NCBI RefSeq assembly: GCF_028502605.1 | Contig: NC_079237.1 | Span: 558,001-622,000 of the forward strand | Source of the DNA: Trichoderma breve | Lineage: Eukaryota > Ascomycota > Sordariomycetes > Hypocreales > Hypocreaceae | Length of the DNA stretch: 64,000 nucleotides | Direction of reading: 5' to 3' | Shown: positions 1 to 10,297 of the stretch, piece by piece | How the letters are laid out: every line of letters starts with the position of its first letter | Position numbering within the stretch: the first letter of the stretch is position 1 | Translations under genes and position numbers: made by a program | Notes under the pieces: model-generated | Databases searched by the model: none | Seen by the model: the letters and a program-made list of their open reading frames with translations, nothing else | Told to the model about the DNA's origin: nothing

Positions 1-411
1 AGCATTTAACTATCTGGGTAATAAGAAACTCGAGTCTTCCCATCTCTTGCATCAATCTCCATCTATCTTCCCCATTGTCAACTCACTATACCGCCTCTTC
101 AACCCTGATCCCGACTTCTGTCAACTGCCAAGTACAGCTTACCTGAAAGCCTGAATATGAGTGGAGAGAAAATTTACGGGGTTTCCGGATTCGTCCACAA
201 CAATGGTAGATCTCTCTCCTGTGCATTAGTTGCTGGTACTGGATGTTAACCGGATACCCTAGTTGTAGTAAATCTCCCGTCCAGGCCACACGACGAGAGA
301 TTTACCTACACCGATGAATTCGATGTACAGCCGCTGGAGTTTATCACAATTACTGGATCGTCAACGGATAGGCCGGACAGAAATGTTTCGCGAATCGTTC
401 GCAGCCAGGCG

Positions 412-2087
412 ATGCGGAATTATGTCTGGAGACAAAACCACCCCACACTGACGGACGAGATGGCTGCTGCAGCTGCCGTCCCCATGAAGGAGAAGCCTCA
501 GCGAATCTTTGAGGGAAAGTTCAGAGTTGGCTCCCGATCACGGAAACAAAAGAAACCTTCCAAAGCAAAGCGTCCTACGACAGGGCTAGGGAAGGACAGG
601 GATCAAGATTCGGCAAATGAGGTCCAACTGATGAACACCCACTGGCTAATTCGCCAGAGCCTCATGCCTGACAAGAACCTTTTGATGAGAGGTGGTGCAT
701 TTGCAGATCCATATGATTCATTCCAATTTCCACTGGGGCCTGAGAGTCAGAAGTTCATATTCTACTGTGAGTCTTGTTTACCGATCTCTTATCCTACTAT
801 TCCTATCTCTGCCATCAGTGTACTGTCATGGAGCAAGATGCTAATCAACTTAATCTCGAGTGGCAGACCAACAAGTATATGCCGTCAACTGCATCGCCCT
901 CAATCTCTCACCAGATTGCTTCTATTACGTCAGAGAAGAGCTTGCCATGTTTCATGCTGTTATGTATCTTGTCAGCCTGGATCATAATCTGAAATACGGC
1001 TTGACAGATTCTCCTGGTAGCCTGTACCATGGAAGAGAAGCCTTCCGTTTGATAAACGAGGGTCTCGAGGCAGGCGTGATAAGAGACACTCTCATTGCAG
1101 CTGTAGCAATAGTAATATCTCGAGAGGTAAGACTTACCTGAACACACTTCTTCATTCGCGTCTTTCGTATGTTTCATTGCTAATAATCCCCTCGCTCAGA
1201 ATCTCGCCGGCCAATTTGAAGATGCCAGAATCCACATGAAGGGTCTTGAACTCATGGTGAAGGCCCGAGGAGGTATAGAAGGTGTCGTACCTGCACACAG
1301 AGGAGTGGTTACTTGGTAAGTCTGCATTATGTACTCACAATATTCCAGCCATATTAACTCATGCCTACCTAGGGCCGATTTATCCTATTCTAATGTTTGG
1401 AAGTGCAAGCCGTCTTTCTCGCAGCTCACCTACAAAGCCACAAAGGGCGATGCAGAATTGCCCGCCAAGTTGAAAAACAAGGTGATCTCTACTGAAGGCG
1501 CCTTTGGGGTGACCTCGCCAACAAATTCCATCTTTCGATCTCTGAGGCGAATATCTGCAGCTCTCAGCCCAGAGTACGAGGCTCCCTTGGACAGGGCACC
1601 AATGAGCCATCAAATTTATGGAGCGGAATTCAATCTTCTTAATCTTCAAAATGAATACACCGATGCTCTAAATCCGGTTGAGTATCTTTCGTCTAGTTCT
1701 GTTCTGATGAACACCGCTGCATACGCCTACCTCTACCTCATTCTGAGAGAGCTTCCAACCAAGTCTAAGCTGCTTCTCAAGCTATCTCAACAGCTGCGAG
1801 ATGGTCTCGAGATGCAAGATGAAGGGTGGTGGAACGCTAATCCAGAGAGACAACGATGGTTACTATGGGTACTGTTTATGGGATATGGAGCTGCATCAGA
1901 ATGGCCCGAAAAATGGTGGTTTGTGGAAAAGATGGAGCCACTAGGCGCATCACTCATGGTTTGGAGAAAGGATGAACTTGAGTCAGCATTGAAAGGGATC
2001 GTTTGGGAAAAGTCGTGCGGGGAATTCTTGGAGAAATTATGGAAAGATATATCCCAACGGGATAGGTTTGAGTTGGAGTTATATTGA
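412..2087 (+). CDS. Fungal transcription factor-like protein (fungal-specific TF domain, DUF3468 type), 5' end unresolved
   Basis: The protein resembles the C-terminal fungal-specific domain of Zn2Cys6 regulators: a basic Lys/Arg-rich segment (KQKKPSKAKRP) near the N-terminus, then helical segments such as FHAVMYLVSLDHNL and a Trp-rich tail. Proposed exons are 412-766, 867-1126, 1200-1315 and 1373-2087, giving 481 aa. The introns use GTGAGT/GGCAG with a CTAAT branch, GTAAGA/CTCAG, and GTAAGT/CTAG, and the frame is kept throughout. The first in-frame ATG is 412. The same frame is open back to 250, and residues just before 412 (FITITGSS, VSRIVRSQA) look like the usual family N-terminus, so an upstream exon probably exists. 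No zinc cluster is visible, so DNA binding is unproven. Nuclear location is inferred. Family assignment is fairly sure; the target is unknown. Confidence 0.7.
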
Positions 2088-2223
2088 TGCTCAATTTAAT
2101 GATTACGAATTCATCAAACAGGTACAGGCAGGAATGTTTACTATTACAGGCGAAGTGGTATACATCATCGCCACGCTCCAATCAGAGAGAAAATAAACTC
2201 CATACTTTCAACTATTCTATACC

Positions 2224-2940
2224 TTAACTTTGTTCTTTGAGATAAAATTGCCGATGAAATGCAAACATATCGTCAAAATGGCAAAATTCCGGCGCACCAA
2301 GCTCAAACTCATGAGGAATAGCCTCGTACCCCTTCTGAAGCAGCATCGTGAGAGCCTCGCCATCTTCTTTGCTAACAGGAACGATTCTATATGCCAGAGC
2401 CAGATGGAAAACGTACCTCTCGTGGCCTGGAGCCCGAATTTGTAGCAGGTCAGACAGTCGATCACGGAGTCCTCTTAGGCGCTTCTCTTCAGCGTCGTCA
2501 ACAGCAGCCAAGTCAAGGCGAATGCCGGCCTTGCTCATGACCAGTCCTATAACAGACAATTTCAGGGGAGGCTGAATGCCGAGGTCAAATGTGGAAAGTT
2601 TATCGCGAAAGAGATCATGGCAGCTTTGCAGCGGTGCATCGAGTGGCAACTCCTGGGGCCACACCTCACGCTTGCGGCGCGTATCGCAAACACCCTCAAA
2701 GACGGTCATATGCCAGCTCGGCGGTGGAAGAAGAGTGTAAAATTTGGTGAACCTGCTCTTCTGGAGTATTTCATGAATTGGTAAAAGTGCTTTGTATAGT
2801 TCACTGTCCTGTGGGAGATGGCAGATAATGGTGTTGCCTGGAAAGGGCAGCACATTACCCTTGTCGTCAAACTTCTCGCCAGTCCATTTTGCGGCTCCAG
2901 CGTGGATGTTTTCTGTGCCGCTTTTGGATTTAGAGGCCAT
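2224..2940 (-). CDS. 2H phosphoesterase-like (LigT/DUF1868-type) protein
   Basis: Single-exon gene of 238 aa if started at MASKSKSG (2940). It carries a clear first 2H motif (HMTVFEG) and a second His region (FHLALAY) near the C-terminus. In 2H phosphoesterases the two H-x-T/S motifs act on cyclic phosphates or RNA 2',3' ends. Here the second motif has Ala where Ser/Thr is usual, so activity may be altered. An upstream in-frame ATG at 3036 would add 32 residues containing a hydrophobic stretch (IIAICICGISLLLI), giving a possible signal anchor. I chose the downstream start because the conserved fold begins after it, but the longer form is possible. The true substrate cannot be read from the sequence. 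About 135 bp separates it, tail to tail, from the preceding TF-like gene. Confidence 0.7.
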   Translation of the reverse strand: MASKSKSGTENIHAGAAKWTGEKFDDKGNVLPFPGNTIICHLPQDSELYKALLPIHEILQKSRFTKFYTLLPPPSWHMTVFEGVCDTRRKREVWPQELPLDAPLQSCHDLFRDKLSTFDLGIQPPLKLSVIGLVMSKAGIRLDLAAVDDAEEKRLRGLRDRLSDLLQIRAPGHERYVFHLALAYRIVPVSKEDGEALTMLLQKGYEAIPHEFELGAPEFCHFDDMFAFHRQFYLKEQS

Positions 2941-4304
2941 TGTTGCAAAAAATAGTATTGAGTATGAGCTTTGGATGAGAAGTAGCGATATACCGCAGAT
3001 ACATATAGCAATGATGTACCTCAACTGCAGATGCATGTATGAGCAATATGCTGTGTTGGATGCAACTCGCTAGTTATATGACGATGAGGAGAATGAGTAA
3101 AAGCTGAACAAGATGATGATTACGCAGAAGCAGGTATATATGCCTATATTAATATCTGTCGTCCATACATCGTCGAGTAAATACATGAGGATGCGTCCAA
3201 AGGCGTTGTCAGATTGGCCCAATCGCGTGTTGTGAAGCTTATCTCTTGCCGATGGCTATCTCCAACCGAGCATCGCCTGTTGTCTCACGCCAAAGAAAAT
3301 AGTCGATAGCCGACATCGAATCGGAATTTATTAACTTGAATCCCATGTTGTTCCCCAGAGTCCAATCGCATCGCACCTGTTCTGGAATGTTTCCATGCCA
3401 TACTCAAACAACAGCGTACTTTTCTCTCAAAGAGGCACATGTATATTTCGCGTGGTAGCGTGGAATTTGACACTTCTGCCGTTCCTAGCAGCACTGAACC
3501 CGCGAAACCACCATTGATACGGCTACATATGGCAAAATAAACCGATACATTGAGAAAGTCGCCGATATTAGAGGGTGCAAGTGCTCAATCTCGAAAAGGA
3601 CGAGCTTGTCGCACAGGTCACAAAGCGAGGCGCACGCAACATAAGCTCCTAGAGGCCCAATCGCATTCCATTGCGACGTGCATCTTGTTGCTGTTAGTTA
3701 AACCGTGAACACAAGGGCCGCCATTAATGAGAGGCATCCCTTTTGAAGCGGCTTGAGCTCTTCTCTGTTAATAGATTTATAGACAGATTATGACCTGTAA
3801 GAAGAGTAAGCTGATGGCAGCTCGGAATATTTCATCGGAGTATTTCATGGCGCAATTGGATGCTGTCCAGTAGGCCCGAAGCGATATCCGCACTTTAAGA
3901 CCGACGGCATGCAAACAGGCACAGAAAACCGCTTTTAAATGCTAAGAACAAGGAGATATGAGTAACCATCAATTACAGGGCGCTGATTAATTGTTCAGCA
4001 GTTCTCAATCAATTTACACTTGTATAAACCACAAACGACCGCCTAGAGTTGGTGCCCTAACAGCACAGGCTATATCCGAAACCCACCCGGATATAGTCTA
4101 CATGCTAGAGCCAACAACCAACAGCAATCTCTAGGTCAGCCACACATGTGACGGATTCCCGCGTCTTCACCAACGACAGCGCATCTTTTACCTCAAGAGT
4201 CTCTCTTTCAGAACTTTACGTCAACAGCCCGTTCACGAAACAGCCCATCTATCAACCATTCCCAGTCAGGGGTCTCGGACATAGCCATACTAGGCACCGT
4301 CGCA
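2941..4304. other. Intergenic region, no gene supported
   Basis: Only short overlapping open frames without family features are present. It contains the upstream regions of the leftward 2H gene and the rightward Zn2Cys6 regulator, so it probably includes two promoters. I see no repeat or RNA gene. Confidence 0.5.
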
Positions 4305-6508
4305 ATGGAGAGAGGTTCAGCTCCGAAGCGGAACGCGACCGCCTGCGAGCACTGTCGCACAGCAAAGGCAAAGTGCCAGCCCAGTGAGCAGCCTGGAGTG
4401 TGTGGGAAGTGAGCGGAAACAAAACTGCATTCATGTTAGCTTGTTCTTTTATGCTTATCATCTGTTAGATGTCTTGCCTCGAGGAGAGAGTGCGTGTCTC
4501 GCACCAAAGCGCGGCCCCGCAGGTCACGTCGAGCACTGTCGTAAGGCCCCATGCCATATAACCTAGAATCACTCCTCTCCCCTACTATCAAGATATTCTA
4601 ATGCCTTCTTTGCTGTGAATATAGCACCGCAGAGACGGGCCAGTCACCAGCTGGTCAACCTAGTACCTTTAGCATTGACTATCTAGTTCCCATCAGGTCG
4701 CACGTCGAAGATGATTTTGAGACTTTACGGGAGTTGCACAATTCTGCCCTTGATACTGTCCTAGATACAGATGGGCCCATCGACTTTTTACCAACACCGA
4801 GTCAATCTGCCAGTCAGTCAAGCTCGTCGACCCAGTCCCAGTCTCGCTCCGTTTTCGAGAGTTGGCGGAAACCCCAGTTCAACATGGCTTCAGCTGAGAG
4901 CCTATTACGCAACTTTAGCTCCATGCTCGAGTACATTCCTTTCATAGTGCTGCCCGCTGATTCTACCGTAACCCAAGTGGCTGCCACGAAGCCCTTCATT
5001 CTACTGGCCATCTTAACCGTGTCTTCAAGGTCGAGGCCGGTTCAGAAACACTCGCTGTATGACGAGGAATTTCTTAGGGTCTTGGGGCTCAAGTATGTGT
5101 CTGGCGGAGAAAGAAGTCTTCAACTGCTACAAGGCCTCTTAATATACTGTTCATGGTACGTCAACCTTCCCCACTGAATTCTATGCATCGTCAACTCACG
5201 CGTCGCTCTCAGGTATCCTTTTCATCTAAAACCCAAAAGCTCACGGCTGGTTCAATGCATGCGAATGGCTGCAGACATAGTCCATGATCTATCCTTGGAT
5301 GAAGATTTCCTCTCATCTGACCCATGGGGACGGGGAGTGACGAGCGAAGAGCTGGACATGATCCGGGCATACCTCGCCTACGTATATCTTGTTTCCACGT
5401 GAGCCAAGTCTAGATTTCTCCTTATGCCATACATGATGCTAACGTTCCCCAGATACGTCGCTGTGTGGAAGGGAGATAGATGTGTACATACCCGCCTCCC
5501 GCCTTGGGCAGGGACAGCCATCGACATTCTGGAGCAGAATGCCCAGGTTGAAGGCGATCGCACACTCGCGGCCCTGGTCCGCCTATCAAGATTGAGCTCC
5601 GATGCGGGAGACGCCATTAACGACAGAGACGGTCAGACTGTACGAAACAGCCAGCTGACCCTACTAGGACTCGAACAACAGTATCAACAAATAAGAAACA
5701 ACATATTAGCTACATCTCCCAATCTCCTCGGTACGTCAAGCTGACTCGGTATGAAGACGTGATGAGTGCTTACTATAAAGAAGCGAAAGAACCTGTTCGG
5801 TTACAAATGATGTTTCTCGACATATATCTCGACACGGGGAGCTTACTCGCCCTCCCCGTTGCCAAAACCTCGTTATCCGCCAAACTCACACGCTTTCCAC
5901 CACCGATATCCAAAATCTACAGCGGCACAAGGAAAATACGAGCTTGTTTGGACTACGTAGGCGGGCTAAGCGACAAGGCGATACTATCCTTTACTGTCAA
6001 CGACTGGACGCGGCTCATAACGATCTTTACACTAGCGTTTCGGCTGTCGTTTCCTCTCAAGGAATGCCCTGACTTTGACTGGGAGTGGGCCAATTCGGAA
6101 ATCCAGCTGGATCAATTCCTATCCAAGATTTCGCGTGAAGGAGATACCACGGTTGCTTCAAACGGCGTTCTTTCGGCAAATCGTGCTGTGCTCGGCGTGC
6201 TAAAGGCAAAGTACAATCGTCGGCTGAGCTCGCTCAGCGAACAGCCAGCACGTGAAGTGAGCAAGACATTTGGATGTCCAATGATGAGCGGTGGCACATT
6301 AATAGCTGAGGCGAATTGGAACTCGGGCCTTACCCAGGCGTCAGCACAGTCGACGATCGTTGATATGCCTGAGGTGCTTCCAGGGTTTCACGATGACTGG
6401 GCAACGCTGGCCGCAGAATGGCACAATATCGAGGAGATGACTTGGGAATCGTTCGACGACCAATTTACCAACAGCATGGGTACAACCGAGAGCAGTTGGT
6501 CACTGTAA
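4305..6508 (+). CDS. Zn2Cys6 binuclear-cluster transcription factor
   Basis: Proposed exons 4305-4408, 4469-4540, about 4664-5155, 5213-5398, 5453-5730 and 5781-6508 give 619 aa. The N-terminus holds a complete zinc cluster split by intron 1: CEHC, six residues, C, then C-GK-C and six residues to the last C, matching CX2CX6C...CX2CX6C. A basic linker (RPRRSRR) follows. The middle region (LLQGLLIYCSWYPFHLKP, RMAADIVHDL) looks like the fungal-specific regulatory domain, and the C-terminus is acidic. Introns have GTGAGC, GTAAGG, GTACGT, GTGAGC and GTACGT donors. The acceptor of intron 2 is ambiguous (4663 or nearby). The first ATG before the cluster (4305) was taken as start. It is expected to bind CGG-type half-sites in the nucleus. 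It sits 196 bp from the convergent NmrA-like gene, which may be a partner or target. Ligand and targets are unknown. Confidence 0.8.
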
Positions 6509-6704
6509 AGGAGGGTTGGGCTCTGATATAAAGTTGTTCGACACCTAATATCGGTTATATATTATGTTGTAATAATCTGTAGATACAAAGAACAGGTATG
6601 CTCTATCATTTGTTCAGTGCAGCAGAGAAATCGCTCTTTTCGCAATACTCCCTAAACGATGTCATTCTAATTCCGTACTGGATAAAACAAGTCAGCTCCA
6701 AATC

Positions 6705-7817
6705 TCATCTCATGGCATCAGCCCATGTATATTTGCCTACCTTTCCAGGTCCAACAATCCCCGGTTCTGTACCCTCATATCCAAAGTCAAATGCAAACAA
6801 GACGTTGAGTCCAAACTCGTGACCGAGGCCGCCCGGTAGTAGTTCGTTGATCTCCTCGTAGGAAAGCTCGTCAAACCCTCCGTACTTGACGCCCTGCGTC
6901 TCGCAGACAATGCGGAGATAGTCTGTCCAAGAGAGGTATTCACCCACGGCGAAAAGGTTCGTGTTGGGCGGTGCCTGTTCGACAAGAGCTTTAACACAGG
7001 GACCAAGATCAGTTCGCACATTTCCGAACGGAATTGGCTTGTGGCCTGCACCAGGCCCAATCATTCGATATGTACCGTCTGGTTGCTAATCACATCGATT
7101 TGTAAGCTGAAAGGATTCAAGAGCCGCAGGAGTTAAGGAAATAGACGCCGAGTGTTTGTTATTTGTTACCTTCTTTGGCGTGATTGGTAGCCCCCACTCC
7201 GTTCCAACTTGGAAATAGACTGGAGCTTGAACCTGAGAGAACTTGTCTTTGAGAGCTGGAAGACTCTGTGCGTATGTAGCAGCACGAGCCTTTGAGTCCA
7301 TGTGATACAGCTTTGTGTACTTTCCGCCGCTCGACTTCGTTGCATCGGCCATGGAACTGAAAACATATCTTTCCAGAGTTGAAGCCGCCGAAGCTGCAGC
7401 ATCAGCAAGATTTTTCCCATGCCGCAGCTCAACTTCATAACAGTACTCAACAAGCTCCTGGTTAGGCTTCTTTAATTCCTGGCTACGTGGGTTTCCCCAG
7501 ATGTTCCAGAAATCAGTAACACCGAAGATGACATTGGCGCCCTGAAAAGCTCGCTCAAGAGACTTGACATCATCAAATTCGCCTTGAACAATCTCAACAC
7601 CTTTAGTTACCCATGCCTTGGCAGCTTCGGACTCGGGATTGCGAGTCACACCGCGGATGGTGTATGCTGGGTCTTGAAGAAAGGTATCAGCGACGGAGCT
7701 GCCCTGAAGAGTCGGAGATGTTAATAATAAGTAAATGCGTTACAGATGACAAATTCACCAGCGGAAAAAGCTTACCTGAACGCCAGTTATGCCGGTGACA
7801 ACAACAAGTTTCGCCAT
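6705..7817 (-). CDS. NmrA-like NAD(P)-binding Rossmann-fold protein
   Basis: Exons 7776-7817, 7170-7703 and 6705-7085 (transcribed leftward) give 318 aa. The N-terminus MAKLVVVTGITGVQGSSVAD has the GxxGxxG dinucleotide-binding pattern of the NmrA/HSCARG family, split by intron 1. Then come TRNPES, DDVKSLERAFQGANVIFGVT (typical NmrA spacing) and ERYVFSSM. Such proteins sense NAD(P) redox state and often regulate GATA factors; others are isoflavone-reductase-like enzymes. No catalytic YxxxK is evident, so a sensor or atypical SDR role is likely. It is cytosolic by inference. It converges on the Zn2Cys6 regulator, and a classical SDR gene lies just beyond its 5' end. Splice sites are good (GTAAGC and GTAACA donors). 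The family call is confident; the function is not. Confidence 0.85.
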
Positions 7818-8591
7818 TTTTTTCGAACAACAGATACCTATACTCGAATAGGCTGTAGGTGTCGAATGCGGAGTTGTAGGCCAAGGTTTATGTTACACGT
7901 AACAAATGAATTGCGCGCTGGAGACTAATGGGTTGCATGCGACATTGCGGAATTGGATTCTGGGAGGGGGTTGATATATGTGTTTCCATTGTGCTTGCTA
8001 CTCATTGTATAGTAATTAAAAAAAACTACTTGAATCTGGTAAATGGAATCTTCCTAAACCGAAACACTGTTGCTGCCAAAGTCTCAACCACAAATTGTAT
8101 GTATATTCAAGTGAAGGAGATTTGTAAGATTTTGGCGCCAGCTCGGTAGAACTTGCCATACCTTAGGTACTTTGTGAAGCAGCGTATGACAGGGAAGACC
8201 AATGTCCAAAATGGGAATACGGCGGTTATTCAATCCTCTCTTATCCTGTTTCGGAATTAGACTTGAAATATGTCCGCCGCGCTAGTTTTCCACTTAGTCG
8301 ATGATTGGACAATCCAAGCCATGATACTTCAAGGTTATGAATGAGGTTATCATAAAGGATTTGGATTAATGATTCAATGAGACGAGTTCTGTAGTATCTC
8401 GGAGTTTTGTATCAAGATGCTTCGAGAACATTTGTAATGCAATAGTTGTGGATGAAGAAGAGAAGTAACAAATGTTACCTATATAAACTATGCCGTTGAA
8501 CGCACAGTATAGCTTGCAGTCCATCAAGCAAAACAATCTGTCTCAATATAAAAAACTATCCTTTCAAGCCTACCGTCCTAAATCATTCAAA
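7818..8591. other. Divergent intergenic region between NmrA-like and SDR genes
   Basis: About 770 bp between two divergently transcribed genes, so it likely holds both promoters. The part before the SDR has a pyrimidine/adenine-rich leader with a good start context (TTCAAAATGACC). Short open frames here have no coding features. Co-regulation of the two flanking genes is possible but not shown. Confidence 0.5.
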
Positions 8592-9513
8592 ATGACCGTC
8601 GACAGTCTTTCTCTGGCAGGCAAAGTCGCCATCATCACCGGCTCCGGTAGAGAAAACGGCATTGGTGCTGGCATCGCCCTTACTCTTGCCAAAGCCGGAG
8701 CTCGCGTTGTCATCAACTATGTATCCAACTCCACGGCTTCGCGCGCAGAAGTTGTCCGTGAGAAAATTGATGCTGCTGCTGGCAAGAACAGCGCCATCGT
8801 GGTGCAGGCCGACGTTTCTACCGCAGAAGGCTGCAAGAAGATTGTTGGAGAAACATTGACCCGATTTGGCGTCAACCACATCGACATTATTGGTATAACA
8901 ACTTGTTTCGTATTAAACAACAGAGAAAAAGACATACTAACATATGAGTATAGTGAACAATGCAACATACGTCACCATGGGCCCTGTTCTTCAAAGCAAG
9001 CCAGAAGACATTCAGACCGCATTCGCAGTTTCAGTCGTTGGCCCCATCCTCTTGCTCCAAGAAGCTTATCCTCACATGCCCAAATTCTCTCGTGTCATCA
9101 ACATCGGCAGTGTATCTTCCAAGATGGGATTCAACCCCCTGCCCATCTATGCAGCTGCCAAGGCTGCCATGGATCAGTTGACCTTTAGCTTGGCCCGCGA
9201 GGTAACTATTGACTCATCCTCCCTACTATCACTTCATAAGGAGGTTAATAATGTTTTTTTTTCTTAGATTGGTCGAGACGGCAAGCACATTACGATCAAT
9301 ACTCTCGCTCCTGGCCCCGTTGAGACGGACAACTTACCGCCGACCCCTGAGTCTGCACCCTTGAGAGACTTTCTTGTTGATTTGACTCGTAGCGAGGGTA
9401 GGGTCGGAACAGTGGAGGATGTAGCTGACGCAGTCCTGCTGTTGTCGAGTGAGAAGAGTCGCTGGATTACTGGACAGTTTATTTCTGTTAGCGGTGGCAT
9501 CAACGGAGGCTAA
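8592..9513 (+). CDS. Short-chain dehydrogenase/reductase (classical SDR)
   Basis: Exons 8592-8892, 8954-9201 and 9268-9513 give 264 aa, the usual size for classical SDRs. Visible motifs in order: TGSGRENGIG (cofactor-binding glycine motif), VNNA (structural NNA motif, across intron 1), INIGSVSSKMG (catalytic Ser), YAAAK (catalytic Tyr and Lys) and LAPGPVETD (PG motif). This predicts an NAD(P)(H)-dependent oxidoreductase of the 3-oxoacyl-ACP reductase/glucose dehydrogenase-like subgroup; the substrate is not evident. The ATG at 8592 directly precedes the conserved N-terminus. An in-frame ATG at 8490 would add 34 uncharacteristic residues and is probably leader. Introns are GTATAA/TATAG and GTAACT/CTTAG with a poly-T tract. 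The NmrA-like gene is divergent upstream and the amidase lies downstream. Confidence 0.9.
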
Positions 9514-10297
9514 ATTCTGCATATCCAGTATGTAGGAAAACACATGTACTTCGAATCATGTGTAATTTATTAGCTACAAAAATAGAAACAATGTTTGATG
9601 CTACCTGTGTTCAAATTCTTCATCCAGTAACAAGTCCAGCTCAGTTAACCAGACGAGGAAGAATTTCACTCAACTGCAGTAACTGCTTCTTCAAGACCCC
9701 AACTTTGCAGAAGTTAATTCTACTGATAAGGTCAAGAAAGTAATGGATAGCAATGTCTTGAGTTAAAATGGTAACTCATGATGGAAATATGTGAATTCTC
9801 AGATTTTTAGTCATGTGCAGTAACGCTCCTCGTTCTTTAATGCTTCAATGTGGATGAACCAAGTGGATCTTACCTCTTAATGTTGTCAATGCCGCACTGA
9901 GATATAAACAGCCTCACAATTTAGATAAGCCACTATAATCTACTAAATCCGTTTACTAAAGTAATTAATTCTCGGCGACATACATGTACATGTCGCATGT
10001 GTAAAGAGAAAAAGAGACTGTAACTGGATAATCTGTCTTCGTTGTACCAACTACCGGGTAGTTTCAGCAGCAAGAGGCGTGGATGAGACAATGAGAATAT
10101 GACGCGCATCACTTAGTCACAAAATCACATTACATCTGAGCGGCATATGAAAAGCTTGACATTAATTAATAATACTCATTATCTATGTAGGTATGTGTAT
10201 ATTTGTATAGCTATATACAAATGCATGCATCATTACGACATGGCTCTTTTTGTCTTTTTTTAATTCTTTCCTCAGGGCTCCCCTTCTCTACCAACAT
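9514..10297. other. Intergenic region, no gene supported
   Basis: AT-rich spacer between the convergent SDR and amidase genes, holding their 3' ends. Nothing else is recognised. Confidence 0.5.

Noticed and set aside
8490..8591. 34-residue N-terminal extension of the SDR
   Set aside because: The family N-terminus begins at 8592, and the extension looks like leader sequence.
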